Positions 34,254 to 46,063 of a stretch of DNA of 64,000 nucleotides are shown here, piece after piece. Within the stretch, counting starts at the first letter, position 1. The number at the start of each line of letters is the position of its first letter. The stretch is from NCBI GenBank assembly GCA_037176885.1, contig JAWWNJ010000030.1:1550001-1614000 (forward strand). The letters are read 5' to 3'. Below the pieces are notes generated by a model that worked only from the letters and a program-made list of their open reading frames with translations, made no database searches and was not told the origin of the DNA. This DNA is from Favolaschia claudopus. Taxonomy: Eukaryota > Basidiomycota > Agaricomycetes > Agaricales > Mycenaceae. The translations under genes and the position numbers were made by a program.

Positions 34254-37200
34254 AGGGCGGGGCCTCGCCTAATTGAGTAATGATTTAGTTGACTGATTAG
34301 TGATCGACTGATTACTGGTGTCAACTAAAGGGGTCCGCCACTTAGCCATCGCTACAATCGCTAAATTCCATTAAACTCCCGTTTTACACCACGTACAGCC
34401 CTATTAATACAATAACACTACAACTATTCGGCACCGCCAGCTCTCAAAGGACGAATTTGGCGGTTCAAGGCCGCCACCGTTGCCTGAAGATCAAAGAAAG
34501 GTGCATCAGACCAGGAAGCCAACGACATCTGCGCGCGAAAAGCTTGTGAAGACATAGAGTGTTGATTCCAAGCGATTTGATTACGACCTTCAGAGAAAGC
34601 TCTTTCTGAGTCAACAGATGTTGCTGTCAAGGGTCAGATTTAATTTGAACGGATAAACAAGAATAACTTACCGGGACAAGAACAAAATGAGAGTGCGTAG
34701 CGAGCTAAATCCGGTGTTGAGACGATAGAGGGATTCGAGGACTTGAGCCGTGCAGTCCAGTACTCGATGACGCTGGTTGTCGGCTCGCAAAGCGGGGCGT
34801 CTAAATACGTGTGAATGTTGTCCGACTCGGTGATTGCGGGGTTCAGAGAAGTTGTTGGTCGACGAAAACGGTCTGCAGGACGAGATTTGGAGACGGTTGA
34901 TGAGGCAGAGACACCAGAAGAAGAAGGAGAGGCAGTAGTTGGTGATGTCTTGTATGATTCGGTGAAGCGACGGACTACCAGCGAACGGAGATCAGAAACT
35001 TGATCATCATTCCACCCGCAGCGCTGGCGGAACCACTGAAGTTTCCTATGAGGGCACATGACTGAAGGATTTGAGTAAATGCAAACACAGCAAGGGTAAT
35101 GAAAGAAATGAAATATACCTATTGCAATCCGATATGCCTCGCACCTCATCCAGAAGCGCATAATATTTTCGGAGAACAAGGAGGCCGGCATAGGCAGCGA
35201 CACGAGTAACATTGCTTTGGTCCGAGGCCGTGCTGATAGCATTCAGAGCAAAGTCAAGATCTTCCATCTCCGGGATGACATCGATGATGAGCGGCCGATT
35301 TTGGCTTTGGAAGAGTTTTGTCGGGACTTCGAGGATCTGTAAAAGGAGAGTGAGCGAGTGCAGAGGTCAGAGAAGCCAGCTACCTCAAGGATGGTTTCCA
35401 ATTCGATCGCTAGCGTCTTCTGACGTGCGTTGAAGGCGTAGGCACCAAGCTTTAAATTTTTGTCAGCGATCAACGCATCAACTGCCGGCTCGAGAATGTG
35501 CCGTGTGCGGAGGCATTGGTACTCGGAACCCCAGCGTGTCGCATTTCGCCTGGCGAGCTCGGTTGTATTCGAATCGGTCGAGAGACCGGTTGCCCGGATT
35601 GTTGATGATGGCAGCGAATTCGGTGTGAATCGGACGGCTATCATGAACCTTTTTTGCGAGACCTGCTACCTGAGCAATCAAATCCGATTCAGGTTAGCGA
35701 AGATATACATGTATGCATTGAAGACTGTACGCCATACCTTTGGAAAAACCCTTGAGCGCATCTTTTTCTTCGCCTGCGGAGATCACGACACCAGCGGTGC
35801 GCAATGTGCTGTATGGCAACGCCGCGTAAGGTGTTGGTCACGTTGACGTCGTGGATGTCTTGTCCCGTCGGGGAGGCGTCGTCTGCGGGTTCGTGAATTT
35901 CGGCGGCCATCGCAAGGTCTTCGGCCGTCCGCCGAAGGGTCGTCCTCCCCACAGGATAACTTCCTCGACATCATCGTTCTCAGTGGGGGGCTGACGGAGC
36001 TGTCCGTACGCTTCGCAGAACCTTTCTTGGATTTCACAACCTTCTTCCTCTTGGCTTGCTTGAAAAAGAAAGAGATAACCGCCTGAAATCATTTCAGATT
36101 TAGGACACCATTCGCAGGCCGCAAGAGATCAAAGCAAACCTTAGCAACTAGTTGAATGATGTGCGTGAAGCAGCGGCCTCGAGCTAATATGCCGCGGAAG
36201 GTTGGGATGTACTTAGGTAGACAAACGGCTGTGGTATTGCAGTTTCCAGCGTTGTCCATCATGAGGAAATGAAGCTAATCCTTACGTCAGATATGCGAGA
36301 TTAAAGACGACAGATGCTCACAAATTCAGCCAAACCATAGCGATGAGGGGTTGTCGCGAGCTGCGACGCCAAATAATCACCGGTGTGGCGATCAGTCAAT
36401 CTGTGAAAAACTTATCAGATGGGTCGGAATGAAGAGAACAGTGCATACTCACCGGATAAATTCCAAAACGATCTCAAAAATTCTACCCATATCCTCCCAA
36501 ATGATTCCTGCCCCCAAATAGTTCTCCGCGATTGGAGCCGTCCAGCCATCCACCACCCCATGCACATCCCGTCCCCCGTTTCTGTAGAACGGCCTAAGGG
36601 CTCATGCAGAGTTAGTAGCGAGGAAAAAGGACTGACCAGGAAGTATGCTTTCACATCCTGGGCCACCAGCACGTATAAACGTTGCACATCTTTCGCGACA
36701 GTGTCCGCCGAAGGCACTACCGGTGCCCGGCCGCAACATAGCGACCTCCATCCGATACCATTTGTCCTCGACCTGGTTGAAAGAGCGCTTGGAGGAGGCG
36801 CAGCGCAAAGCTATCAGGGTACGATGCATGGCCTCGGAGTAGGGGATTGTGCCGGCAGAAGCGATGGGGAGAGGATTAGAGCAGCGCGAGCGGGATCCTC
36901 GACCCACACAAGTCTTGACGGAACTCGCAAGGTTGCTGGTATTGAAGCTGCCTTTAGCATCACGGCGTCGTTCGCTCGAGTTGTGTCGTGGATCATTGAA
37001 TTTGCAGGTGAGGACAATTTTGATAGAGCGCGGAGTGGTGGACAAGTCTCGGACGAGGGAAGGTGTGAAATGGTCGTAGACATCGGCTTGCCATTTGAGA
37101 CGTAGAGCATCTATGTTATATGTCTTGTGAGGATGCAAGTCTTGACGGATAAATAGCTAACGCACCAAGGATATCACTATCCGGTAGATCCCACACCTCT

Positions 37201-37611
37201 TCATCAGTCTTGTTGTTGATATTATCAGAGTCTATTTTCCTGCGCTTGCTTGGAGGTTCTGTGCTTGCCGGAGATGGTTCCGGGGGTCTATTCTGGTCGT
37301 TTCTGGATAGTATCGGGCCTGGCTGGCGGAGAAGGGGGGTGCCCGTCCGGCGAGAGTTTCGTTCAAAAGAGGCTGGAATGGTGTAGACATGATGGTAGAA
37401 GACAAGAAAGGTAGTAGGGACGCGATTCAACGCGAACGACGCGTCCCTAGGCGCAGCGCTAGGCTGCCCAGCTTGGGACGGTGTGGCGGCTAGCGATGAG
37501 CGAAGGCAGTCGTGGGAACAGTCAGTCGGCTAACTAAAGCCGCCGGCATTACTATTAGTGATTACTAAACTAGTTGGACTATATACCAGTCAAGCGAGGC
37601 CCTGAAGTCTG
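34254..37611 (-). mobile_element. hAT transposon, 3.36 kb, with 8-bp TSD
   Basis: GATAGGCC occurs immediately before (34246-34253) and after (37612-37619) a segment that contains a full hAT transposase gene. The ends share the inverted core GGGCCTCGC close to each tip (about 34259-34267 and 37594-37603), with a few extra bases at the right. The insertion lies in the left arm of a MITE: the bases before the left TSD copy (ataa) together with GATAGGCC match the MITE's other end (ataagataggccgc, inverted at 38051-38064). Confidence 0.8.
34424..37430 (-). CDS. hAT-family transposase (multi-exon, possibly damaged)
   Basis: Encodes the DDE transposase of the surrounding element. Read from the right: an N-terminal Pro/Ser/Arg-rich region with a nuclear-type PPSKRRKIDSD; YNIDALRLKWQADVYDHF followed by a BED-like Cys/His-type region; VHGVVDGWTAPIAENYLG (first catalytic Asp); LMMDNAGNCN and ARGRCFTHIIQLVAK (second Asp); a central region with ILEVPTKLFQSQNRPLI; and, at 34424-34630, the hATC dimerisation domain with SVDSERAFSEGRNQIAW. 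At least six introns of about 40-75 nt with GT-AG borders separate these parts. Some junctions (near 37360, 36600 and 35590) need a one-base shift, so this copy may be inactive. A clean start codon is not visible upstream of the first exon. Confidence 0.8.
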
Positions 37612-38064
37612 ATAGGCCGCATCCATAGACAGCAAGCCGTGACCGTGACTGGCCAGTCACAAATACCTAGTTTTCGACCACTTTGTTTATATCTCCACAT
37701 TGAGGGCGTAAATGAAAAATCTGTTCCGTCGATCGATGTACAGATAGTCTGGCTAGGTTCTCGCAAAATTTCAAGGTGATTCAGGCTGTATCCAAGAAGG
37801 AGATAGATTTTTGGTCCGGCTGCTCACAAAATTGGGGTTTTACAAGATCCCCCATCAAAATTCTATCTCCTCCCTCAAAACCACCTTAACTACTTTATAA
37901 TTTGGGGAGAATTCAGCCAGACTACCTCCCTATTGATTGACGGAACAGATTTCTTATTTTCTTCTCCGTTGTCGAGATACGAGGGAGATGGTCGAAAATT
38001 AGGCTTTTGTGACCAATCACGGTCACAGCTAGCTGTCTATGGATGATCATGCGGCCTATCTTAT
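37612..38064. mobile_element. MITE with 125-bp arms, hit by the hAT element
   Basis: Left arm 37612-37735 and right arm about 37936-38060 are inverted copies (gataggccgcat, ccatagacagc, gtgaccgtga, aaatctgttccgtc). The outer end of the left arm continues on the far side of the hAT element (34242-34253), so the MITE was there first. A truncated relative lies at 13985-14112. The interior is not coding. Confidence 0.85.
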
Positions 38065-39176
38065 ACATAAGGGGGCACGTGACCGGACCGACCTCCGCAC
38101 ACCGCAAAAATCACTGGCGTTTGGATGCTGACGCGATGTAGCCTTGTCATCACTCTGCCGAAACCGCCTCAAGCACAACATCAAGATCAATCTGTGAACT
38201 GCATACAGTACGGCCCTCGCATAAACACAAAAAGTGCACAAGCGGAGTCGGAAAATATTGCTCTGGGGGGGCTCTCACTTTGTGCTAAGAAATATGTCCA
38301 AAATTGAAGGAGCTACAAGAAATCTAAGTGTTGCATGTTAAAGAAAATCTCAAGGAGCTCGGACCGACCACCGACCATCGGCCGAGAAGGGCATGATATC
38401 CGGATTTACTCGGCCGCCCTCCTCTTGTTCTGACTGGCAGGATTACTGTATACTATCGACCAAAGGTTCCACCGCCCAGTGAAAACGCGGGCGCGGCTGG
38501 TATCCAAGGGGTGGCGGAAACTGGATTGATGGACCATGACTACCCACTGGTAGTAACTTACAGTCATATGGCTATGTGCAAAACGTGCTCCGATACGGTC
38601 AGGTCCCACTTCCCGTTTTTGCCCTTTGTGTCGGGTCAGAATAGCTTGATTCACGGTTGATTCGGATCTTCACACCTTGAGTCACCGGGCGCTGTCTGAA
38701 TCGATGGGTAACTCCGAAGAAGTCTTCGGGCTGGTACACACAGTGGTCGCAGAAATGAATGGTCGTGGTTTTTTTTAGTAAACTAGCAGGAACTCGTGCT
38801 CCGCTAGGTTCCAGATGAGATGCCACGATACCGATATTAATATTGCAAATAGTCTGGACTTGTGAGGTAGCAGTGCACCTTTGTTTGACTTGAAACGTAC
38901 GAGATTGCAGCCAAGAATAAGTCCGTAAGTTAACTTTGGCCAACTCGATGCTGAAAATTTCATCGTCCATAGTGAGCATTTTCCCGTGTCGCGCGTGTAT
39001 CAATGCGGGCTGACAATCCCGGTAGCTTATCATACGGTCAAAATCGCACAGTGGCTGCTGATCATTGGCCTCAGTGGGATAAAGCTCGCTTCGCTGACAA
39101 TGTCTCTCAATTCATGCTCGAGTACTTAAATACTGCGTTCAGTAAGTCTCGACAATCGACCGCCTAGGAGGTATAA
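38065..39176. other. Intergenic with one doubtful minus ORF
   Basis: A 144-codon minus frame (38599-39033) opens with ATG and reads smoothly (SIELAKVNLRTYSWLQSRTF), but I recognise no family and see no support beyond composition. Nothing else is found in this stretch. Confidence 0.4.
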
Positions 39177-40355
39177 TTGACGATCCCCCAGCCCCCGAGG
39201 AATGCGCGAAGTGCGCGCTTGGCCAGCCCGCCGACTTGGACGCTGCTCAATACACCATTGACGGCCGTGATTCAGACTCAGAATCCGACAGTGATTCTGA
39301 GGACTCCGACTCAGAGTCCGCATCGGACTCCGACTCAGAGTCCGATGACTCCGCCGCCTCGGATGACGATCGACCGCGCAAGAAACGCAAGATCAGCAGC
39401 AAAGGGGAGGAAAGTCAGCGGGGGGAGTCGAAGGTGTCTCTGCCTCGAAGGAGAAGTCTGCCCGCCCCCGCCCGCGCGCCGTTCGGAAGCCACCGCAGGG
39501 CTCGAGCGCAACTGCAGCTCGGCTACTGGCGGAGATTCACCCCCGCCGACGCAGCAAGTTCCTACCTCGACCTCCTCGCTGCCACCCTCGTCTAGTGCCG
39601 CTGGATCTTCACCAGCCGTCACTGTGCCCGCCACGGTGCTTCCCCCACCTCAATTCGCTTCTGAAGCGCCTGCTGCTTCCCAATTTGCGTCTGATATGCC
39701 CCAATGGGTGGTTTTGCCCGAGAAAGAGCGGTTGCAGAACGTCGCGCGCAATAAGCTGATGTTCCAGCAATTGAAAGAAAATTTTGCTCCGACGGAGGAG
39801 CCACTGAGAGAGGAGTTGCGGGGGCTGATGAAAAAAGCGCGAGGCGGAGGGAGGGGGGGTAGACGAGCGGCACAGGCGTCAGCGGGACCTGCGCGGCGAT
39901 CGTCACGGCACACTCAGCATGCGCAGCCTGCCGGGAGGGAGGTCGACTCCGGCGGAGTCGACGATAGTCTGGAGAGGATCGGTAGCAATATGGACGGCTC
40001 TCCCCACGGCGGGGAGGAAAGGGGTGAAGGCGGAGACGGAGGGGACGCGGCTGCCTCTCTCTCAAGCTCTAGAACCGAGGGAAATGACGGCGCGAGCGCT
40101 GGCGGAGCTCCCCCTCTCTCGCAAGCGGCTCAGGCGGCGATCGGACCGCAGGAGCGGATGCCGCCGACGTCTCAGCTTCCGCCCTCGACAACATTCCTCC
40201 CCTGTCCTCCTCACGCCCCAAAGTGGTTTTGCGATGCATTTGCGCTGATGACGGCGGAGGAGCTGGGCTGTCATTACAGTGCGTTGATTGCCGCGTGGAC
40301 GCGAATGGAGGAGGCGTCTCGTTTTGAGCAGGGGCCGACGAGGCACTCGACGAAT

Positions 40356-41062
40356 TCCGCCGCCAGGGGTTGTCCCAAAAAGGCGATTTTTGATGGCGGC
40401 CAGAACCTCGGCGATCATTTGTTCTGGTCGGGCAAAGGGTCTCTGTAGTATGTCAAAGCACAGTATGGTATCCAGGAAGCCTGTTGGTGTAGTGGTTGTA
40501 ATGAGTTTATAGTCTTTTTCCGCGTTGTTTACCTGAGCTTTTTCAGTTCGATTCCGCCTGCCATCATTTTTTTTTCAATGACTGCCGCAGACAAATTATC
40601 GAGACCAAATCGAGACTCGGGTGTTGCAATTGGATGATACGCCGTAGTTCTGGCATTGAACATATATTTTACTTTGTTTCTGAGCGCTTGCAGAGAATTG
40701 ATGGTACCCCGTCTGGTCCTCTCTTCACTGTGATCATCTACTTATCCTAAGTTGTCAACACGCACGGCTTAGGCCGCCCCAGTATTCAATGTGTTGCAGT
40801 GGTAGAACTACATTTGATACAGGGACCCCCGGCAGACCCCGGACCCGCCATGTGGACCAATAGATGTGGACAGCATAGTATCCCATCAAGGTATATTAAC
40901 TGTGTCTCCCAAGCACTTGGGACTTGCAACCTGGCGAGATAGTTGCAACAATTTCGCGCAAATTTCACGCCAAGTTGAGGCAATGCCGAGATTGCCGTGA
41001 TGTTGGCCGAAACATTGCCGCCATCAAACATCGCCTTTTTGGGATAGCCCCTGGCGGCGGAA
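40356..41062. mobile_element. 707-bp MITE with about 45-bp inverted repeats
   Basis: The left end TCCGCCGCCAGGGGTTGTCC and its continuation aaaaaggcgatttttgatgg are mirrored at the right end (about 41019-41062) with a few mismatches. The TSD is not resolved. A tRNA-like block lies inside near 40471-40562. It interrupts a conserved ORF. Confidence 0.8.
40471..40562 (+). other. tRNA-like (pol III box) sequence, degenerate
   Basis: TTGGTGTAGTGGTT resembles an A box and AGTTCGATTCC a B box, about 50 bp apart and followed by a T run. The acceptor and T-stem halves do not pair, so this is not a working tRNA. It may be the head of a SINE or an intron-bearing tRNA relic carried inside the MITE. Confidence 0.4.
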
Positions 41063-41177
41063 AGTTGGTAAATCCGACGAGGTTGCCCCATAGGCTGGGC
41101 CCACAGCTGCAGGTGTCGACCTGAATCACCCGCGGGCAACGGGAGCGGCCCCCGAATGTCGATAAGCCGGCAGAGTA

Positions 41178-41890
41178 TGGTGGCGGACCGGACTTCGTGA
41201 CAAACTTTTTACCCGATCTGGAAACTGCTACTACTGCTGCAGTTTTTGCCTGATTTTTCTGAAACTGTGCAGAAAGCATCAGAACAGATGGGTCTAGAGA
41301 TCTACTGGACCAAAACTTTGAAAAGTGCAAAAATTGGGTTTCACACAGGGATTTCGCGCTTTTGATGGCGGCCCGGTCAAATAGCCGGTGGCGATGCACT
41401 TCCATTTTCGGAAACTCCCCTGCCAAAAGCCCAAGCTCTGCCGCACATATGTAGTCTCGTACGCACGACCCTTATGACATCCCAATTTGGGAGCCCTGTC
41501 ATGAGGGTCTGGGCTGGAACCAGCCGCGGAGGAGGACATGAAGCTCTGAAAAGTGGGACCCCGGCGTTTTGACGCCCTGAGAGACCAGCTGTCACTGCCA
41601 CTGCCTCATGACAGGGCTCCCAAATTGGGATGTCATGAGGGTCGTACGTACGAGACTATGCCGCACAACAGCAGATTCGCAGCATTTTATCACCTTCTGA
41701 CACTGAGGAGTCCGTGAGACATTGTCTGAACGTACTCCAGGCAAATTTATTTCTTGACCTCCAGCTAAATTTCGCGCTTTTTTTCCCACGGTACAACTAC
41801 CCTTGAAACGAAAATTTTGGGTCCAGAATCTGCAATCCTGAGTGAATTTGACCGAAATTACGGCTTGTCATGAAGTTTTGTCCGCCACCA
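41178..41890. mobile_element. TA-flanked MITE, 713 bp
   Basis: Inverted ends TGGTGGCGGAC, with further matching through acttcrtgacaa, lie next to TA at 41176-41177 and 41891-41892. Excision with one TA restores the reading frame of the host ORF. An internal pair of inverted blocks around cccaaattgggatgtcat (near 41490 and 41620) forms a second, smaller hairpin. Confidence 0.9.
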
Positions 41891-42235
41891 TACGCTGCGA
41901 TTTGGCAAGCCTGGTGGGATTCAATGCAGCCGTCGTGGAGGACGAAGGAGGAAAACGGGCGGTGGTCGGTGGTGAGGGGATACGGGCAGGGAGCCTATCA
42001 TTGGGGCGTGAATGGCGTGCTGAGCATTGTGGCGTCGCTATTTTGCTGGGGGGTGGCCGTGAAGGGGAATGCAGATTTGCGCGCAACGTGGGAGCTGGCT
42101 GTCAATGATGTGGTCTGGATGCTCGAGGGCATGGCGACCTACTACGAGATGGGCTATAAAATATTGGGATCGTTTTTCTTTTTACTTTTTCTTTCACTTT
42201 TGGTAGTGCTATTTTTTATTCTTGAGAAGGTATAA

Positions 42236-42920
42236 TAATATGTGAATGAAGTAATATTATAAACCGTAGACATCTCTAGAGTAAGGAGAGAAGGGCAAAA
42301 GCGAAACAGGCGCCGAGAGATTGGTAACGCTAGCAGCACTGCCACATTAAACTGGAACGCCGTAGAAAAAGCCAAAGTCGGGAATCGAACCCGAGACCCG
42401 TTGAGAGCGGACCTGCGGTCCGCAATCGATCCGTACCACGCGAGTTCGGGTAAATTTGATGTGCGGAAGTGCTCTCAGAACATTTGGTACCGTAACACCG
42501 CACATGCTGTCACGTCCAGCTGGGAAGTCTCTTTCGCCCCCGCTCGCCACGTATGCGACTGTCACAGACCACCAAACAATGACACACCCGTGAATTGTAC
42601 GTTACAAAGAATTTGTAAGATAGGGGACAGACATGTTCGGTTACCCCACGTGACTTAGTGTGACATGACCATATTGGGACATGATCGGAACGCGCAATAT
42701 GTAGGCAATGAGGGCTAAAATCAAAAATCTGGCCCAACAGTTCTCTGGAGATTGCTTCTGTATTGCTGCTGCAAGTTAAAATTCCGAAATTGAAGGAAGA
42801 GTTCCCAAAACGAGGATTTTCCCCGCCTACACGCGCAACTTCAATAGGCGCGTCGCAAAGTTTCCGTGGCAGTTAGGCGCTTGAAAATTTTAGAATACCA
42901 CGCCACTCAGTATCGCACTC
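42236..42920. other. Intergenic, holding one copy of a tRNA-derived repeat
   Basis: At about 42375-42475 the minus strand has GGTTCGATTCC (a B-box word) and a GC-rich hairpin gcggaccgcaggtccgc. The block gcggacctgcggtccgcaat to gatgtgcggaag is repeated at 45732-45793. No gene is seen elsewhere in this stretch. Confidence 0.6.
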
Positions 42921-43136
42921 ATGCCTCCGCTGAAGAAGTCTGTGCGAGACCGGCTGAACCGTGTACACGGTCTTTTGCCATCACGGTTCACCAAAGAAAG
43001 CTATCAAACGCGTCGCGGCTATCGCGTTGAGCCCTATCAAAACGCGTCCACAAAAGAAGCACCGGAATGAGGACGAGAGCGATCGCGAGTCGCGACAGTC
43101 AAGTAATATCCGACTCACTCTGCTCTATCACATTTA

Positions 43137-43745
43137 CTGTAGCACTTTGTATGGGTGAAACGTAACGCGTAACGCCCGCCCTGTTTCGTTTCAACGATAA
43201 CGCATAACGGTCGGGTGGTTTCCCTGAGGACTGCGTGACATACAAAGATGTCGAATTAACATGTTTGTGGCTGTAAAATCTAGCTGAATCTACTGCTATA
43301 ACCCTCCTCCTCCTCACTGCACTCAATCACTCTCTACAATCTTCGTCAAGATAGAACCGGTACGGTGCCCCGGGCAAGATGCTGGGAAGGTGTACCAGAA
43401 GCTGGCCGACGTAGTCGCTCGAAGAATGCTTGTGGTGGACCCATCGCTGGTTTAAGTGTCTGAGCGTGCGCCACGGCGCAGTGTTCATGAAAAAAAAAAA
43501 AAAAAAAAAGGTGTATTACGGAGCCCGTAACAGGAGAAATAAGGGCTATGGATACAAAGAAAGCATGAGAGCTAAAAATTGCCCAGAATCCGTTCAACGT
43601 TTGGAAATAGATTTTATCGGTGTTTCCCCCCCCCGTTTCCAAAATTCTATGATGTCACGCATAACGCTGAGGCCGTTTCTGGTTTCCATGCGTAGCGTTT
43701 CCAGTCACGCTCGAGGGTCTGTTTCGCCCATACAAAGTGCTACGG
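43137..43745. mobile_element. TA-flanked MITE, 609 bp
   Basis: The ends CTGTAGCACTTTGTATGGGT and CCGTAGCACTTTGTATGGGC (inverted) lie next to TA at 43135-43136 and 43746-43747. Subterminal words such as cgtaacg and cgcataacg recur near both ends. A 19-bp A run lies inside near 43491-43509. Confidence 0.9.
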
Positions 43746-44187
43746 TATTACCCACTGATTACAAAATTCATTAGAAACAGGACTCGGATTCACAGTCTCT
43801 TAATACTTCAATGGATGAAGATGCTGCCGTCTCGTATCCTCCAGACCACTATACCAGTGTATTCCAAGGAGACACACCAGATACTCCCACAGCTGCACCA
43901 ATGGCCTTCAGGCTCCGAGGTAAACTGTCAACTGCCTTTGTCTCTGCGCACCGAGATGCAGATGATAGTGCATCAACTCATACATTCCCAACTCGGGACG
44001 CGCCGTCCATGCTCGCTGAGTCCGACAACGAGGAGATCCTGCCTCAATTTGATGAATTGTGCGCTCCAGAGGCCGGAGAATTTGCAGGTGATGAATATCC
44101 GCGTCCAGCTCCGTCCCAAAGCTTTCTCCAGAAAATGGCTGCCATTGGCCGGAAACAAATCCTTGCTGCCGCCCCGGACGTCACTTC

Positions 44188-44462
44188 TGTTGAAGTATTT
44201 ATTTCTCTTCCATTTACCGTACATACCTTACATTCTCCAACTCGCAATCCGTTCCGTTACGCGTCACACATTCCTTATGTAGCTTTGTGTCACCGTCACA
44301 TTCCTCAGTCGTTTCCTCCACGACTGAGGTATGTGCACTCGTATCTACTGTCCTTACAGCTTACTGATTCTCCTGGTAGTTTATACTTACTGTATTCTAT
44401 CAGGTATATAATACACGAATCGTTTCCTCCACAACTGAGTTTATACTTACTGTATTCTATCA
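44188..44462 (+). mobile_element. Solo LTR, 275 bp, 5-bp TSD
   Basis: It begins TGTTGAAGTATT and ends TATTCTATCA, with ACTTC on both sides (44183-44187 and 44463-44467). The last 50 bp contain an internal partial duplication of tttatacttactgtattcta. Removing the LTR with one ACTTC closes the surrounding frame. A diverged copy lies inverted at 29973-30187. Confidence 0.9.
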
Positions 44463-45017
44463 ACTTCGGCTAAAGCTGCACTGACGGATATTTCACTGGT
44501 ACTCCGTAGAGGTCTTGGCGGTGGTTACGACGCTCCGAACTTGAGTCCCTGGGTTCGTGTTCGAGTGGAAGGAATTCGGAGCCATCTTTCACAGTACACC
44601 AACCCCAACTCGGCCACCTACGGAAAATGGGGCGACTCGGCTCGTCAAGCTGCCATTGCCGTTGGCCGTGATGTTCATTGCGCCCGTATTTTTGCGACCC
44701 TTAGCCGAGAGTACATTGCTTATCGCAAAGTTCTGCCGGTTGATCCCTACGGGCAGTGGAAAACTTCAATGCTCGCTGATGAAGATTTAGCAAATGATAT
44801 ACGTACTCATCTCCAGGAATTGGGGAAATTCATTACAGCCGATAAACTGGTCGATTATTTGTGCAGGGAAGACGCCATGGAGAAACACGGACTTGACAGA
44901 AAAATTAGTATTCGCACCGCTCTGAGGTATTTGAATGAACTCGGATATCGGTACGTTGACAACAAAATCTGCTCAACACTTTTCACGATGTTTGACATGC
45001 AATCTTTGGGTCATTGA

Positions 45018-46063
45018 TTTCCGTACATCCCGACACTCGTTCCGCCCTCACCCGCCTTAACGCGACTGATTCTCGGCATTTCCCGGTGCCCCACACCCAA
45101 TGCAGGCCAAAAGCAATCTCATAGGATGCATTGCAACACGAAGTTCGACATCCATGCGCCTCGCCCTTTCCGATTGCCCTTGCACAGTGCTCAGGTAGGG
45201 CAATTGTTTTGAGCCGCTTGTTTCGGAAGCTACCAGAAGCCTAGCAGCGCCGGGGTTCTTGCCCGATGTCGCTCCTCCTGAAAAATGCGCTTTTGGGGGA
45301 GAATAACGGATTTCTAGCCCTAGGTTCTTCTATGCCGCCAGTCAGCGTAGTTCGGTTCAAAATCAAAGCTTTAACCATGTTTGTTTCACAACGACCCCAA
45401 TGCCGACATAGGCCGACATGGCCTTTTCAATGTTTTTGCTCGTCTCCGTCGTATCTACAGCTTAATTCTACAGCACCATTGAGCCCTAATTTCGGGGCGC
45501 GCATATGGGAGCCGCTAGGGCTCGCAACTTGCTCTCAATTTGTTGCAAATTTGACCCAATGACACGCCGAATCGGGTCGATGAATCAGAATAGCGTATCG
45601 AACGATACTGACCGACCAAACCCACTTGCCTGGCGTATCCAGTATGACCGAACGTTCGGTATGATTTTTATGTCTTGACTTCCAACGTGTGTCTCAACCT
45701 GTCTCGGTAACCCAGACGTTCTGAGAGCACAGCGGACCTGCGGTCCGCAATTGATCCGTACCACGCGAGTTCGGGTAATTTTGATGTGCGGAAGATTCTG
45801 TGAGCTCACTAAGGGTGTAGGGCAAGAGTTGAGCGATCTCTGGATCGTGGACATCGATCAGGTCATATGAGCTGTCATGTGCGGCACCTGATGAACAGCG
45901 GCAGACGGCGGCACTCACCGCGGCTTTTGAGGCGATCACTAAATGCCGCAATCTCCGGTGTTTTGATCGGACACTTTCGCGCTCTTTCTCTCTTTCAATT
46001 CTCGTTTTCCTTCGATACATAGCGTCTATGATACAACAATATTTCAGAAATGAATACTCAATG
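45018..46063. other. Intergenic, with second copy of the tRNA-derived repeat
   Basis: The copy lies at about 45705-45793 and pairs with 42380-42470. Its B-box part is diverged. No gene is recognised; a 209-codon minus frame at 45694-46323 mixes this repeat, the end of the 46-52 kb gene and a MITE. Confidence 0.5.

Larger units (their letters stand above)
39177..42235 (+). pseudogene. Conserved fungal orphan gene interrupted by two MITEs
   Basis: Pieces of one gene. The N-terminal part has an acidic Asp/Ser run (39265-39370) and a basic patch RPRKKRKISSK in one frame. It then shifts frame to PQWVVLPEKERLQNVARNKL, a Gly/Arg-rich region and APKWFCDAFALMTAEELG, ending near 40355. After the MITE 40356-41062 the gene resumes, then is cut again by the TA element 41178-41890. 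Removing that element with one TA joins VDKPAEY to AAIWQAWWDSMQPSWR in frame. The C-terminus has GVNGVLSIVASLFCWGV. An in-frame TGA at 41122-41124 stands where the reading would otherwise continue. The Trp-rich C-terminal block matches an orphan family common in mushroom genomes; its function is unknown to me. Confidence 0.6.
42921..45017 (+). pseudogene. Probable DNA-transposase N-terminal region, interrupted by a MITE and a solo LTR
   Basis: The first part opens ATG at 42921 (MPPLKKSVRDRLNRVHGLLP) and passes by a shift into AIKRVAAIALSP and an Asp/Glu/Arg-rich stretch. A TA element follows (43137-43745). The second part (about 43775-44187) runs MDEDAAVSYPPDHYTSVFQG to LAAAPDVTS. A solo LTR with TSD ACTTC interrupts it. 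Removing it joins the frame to KAALTDISLVLRRGLGGGYD, then KVLPVDPYGQWKTSMLADED, and a helix-turn-helix-like end ISIRTALRYLNELGYRY. The style matches the DNA-binding front of transposases in multicopy fungal DNA elements. The catalytic DDE part is absent after 45017, so it is a 3'-truncated relic. The transposase identity is an inference. Confidence 0.5.

Noticed and set aside
38599..39033. 144-codon minus-strand frame as a gene
   Set aside because: It reads smoothly, but no family, intron or neighbour supports it; mentioned only as doubtful.
40471..40562. Functional intron-containing tRNA
   Set aside because: Box-like words are present, but acceptor and T stems do not pair; kept only as a tRNA-like relic.
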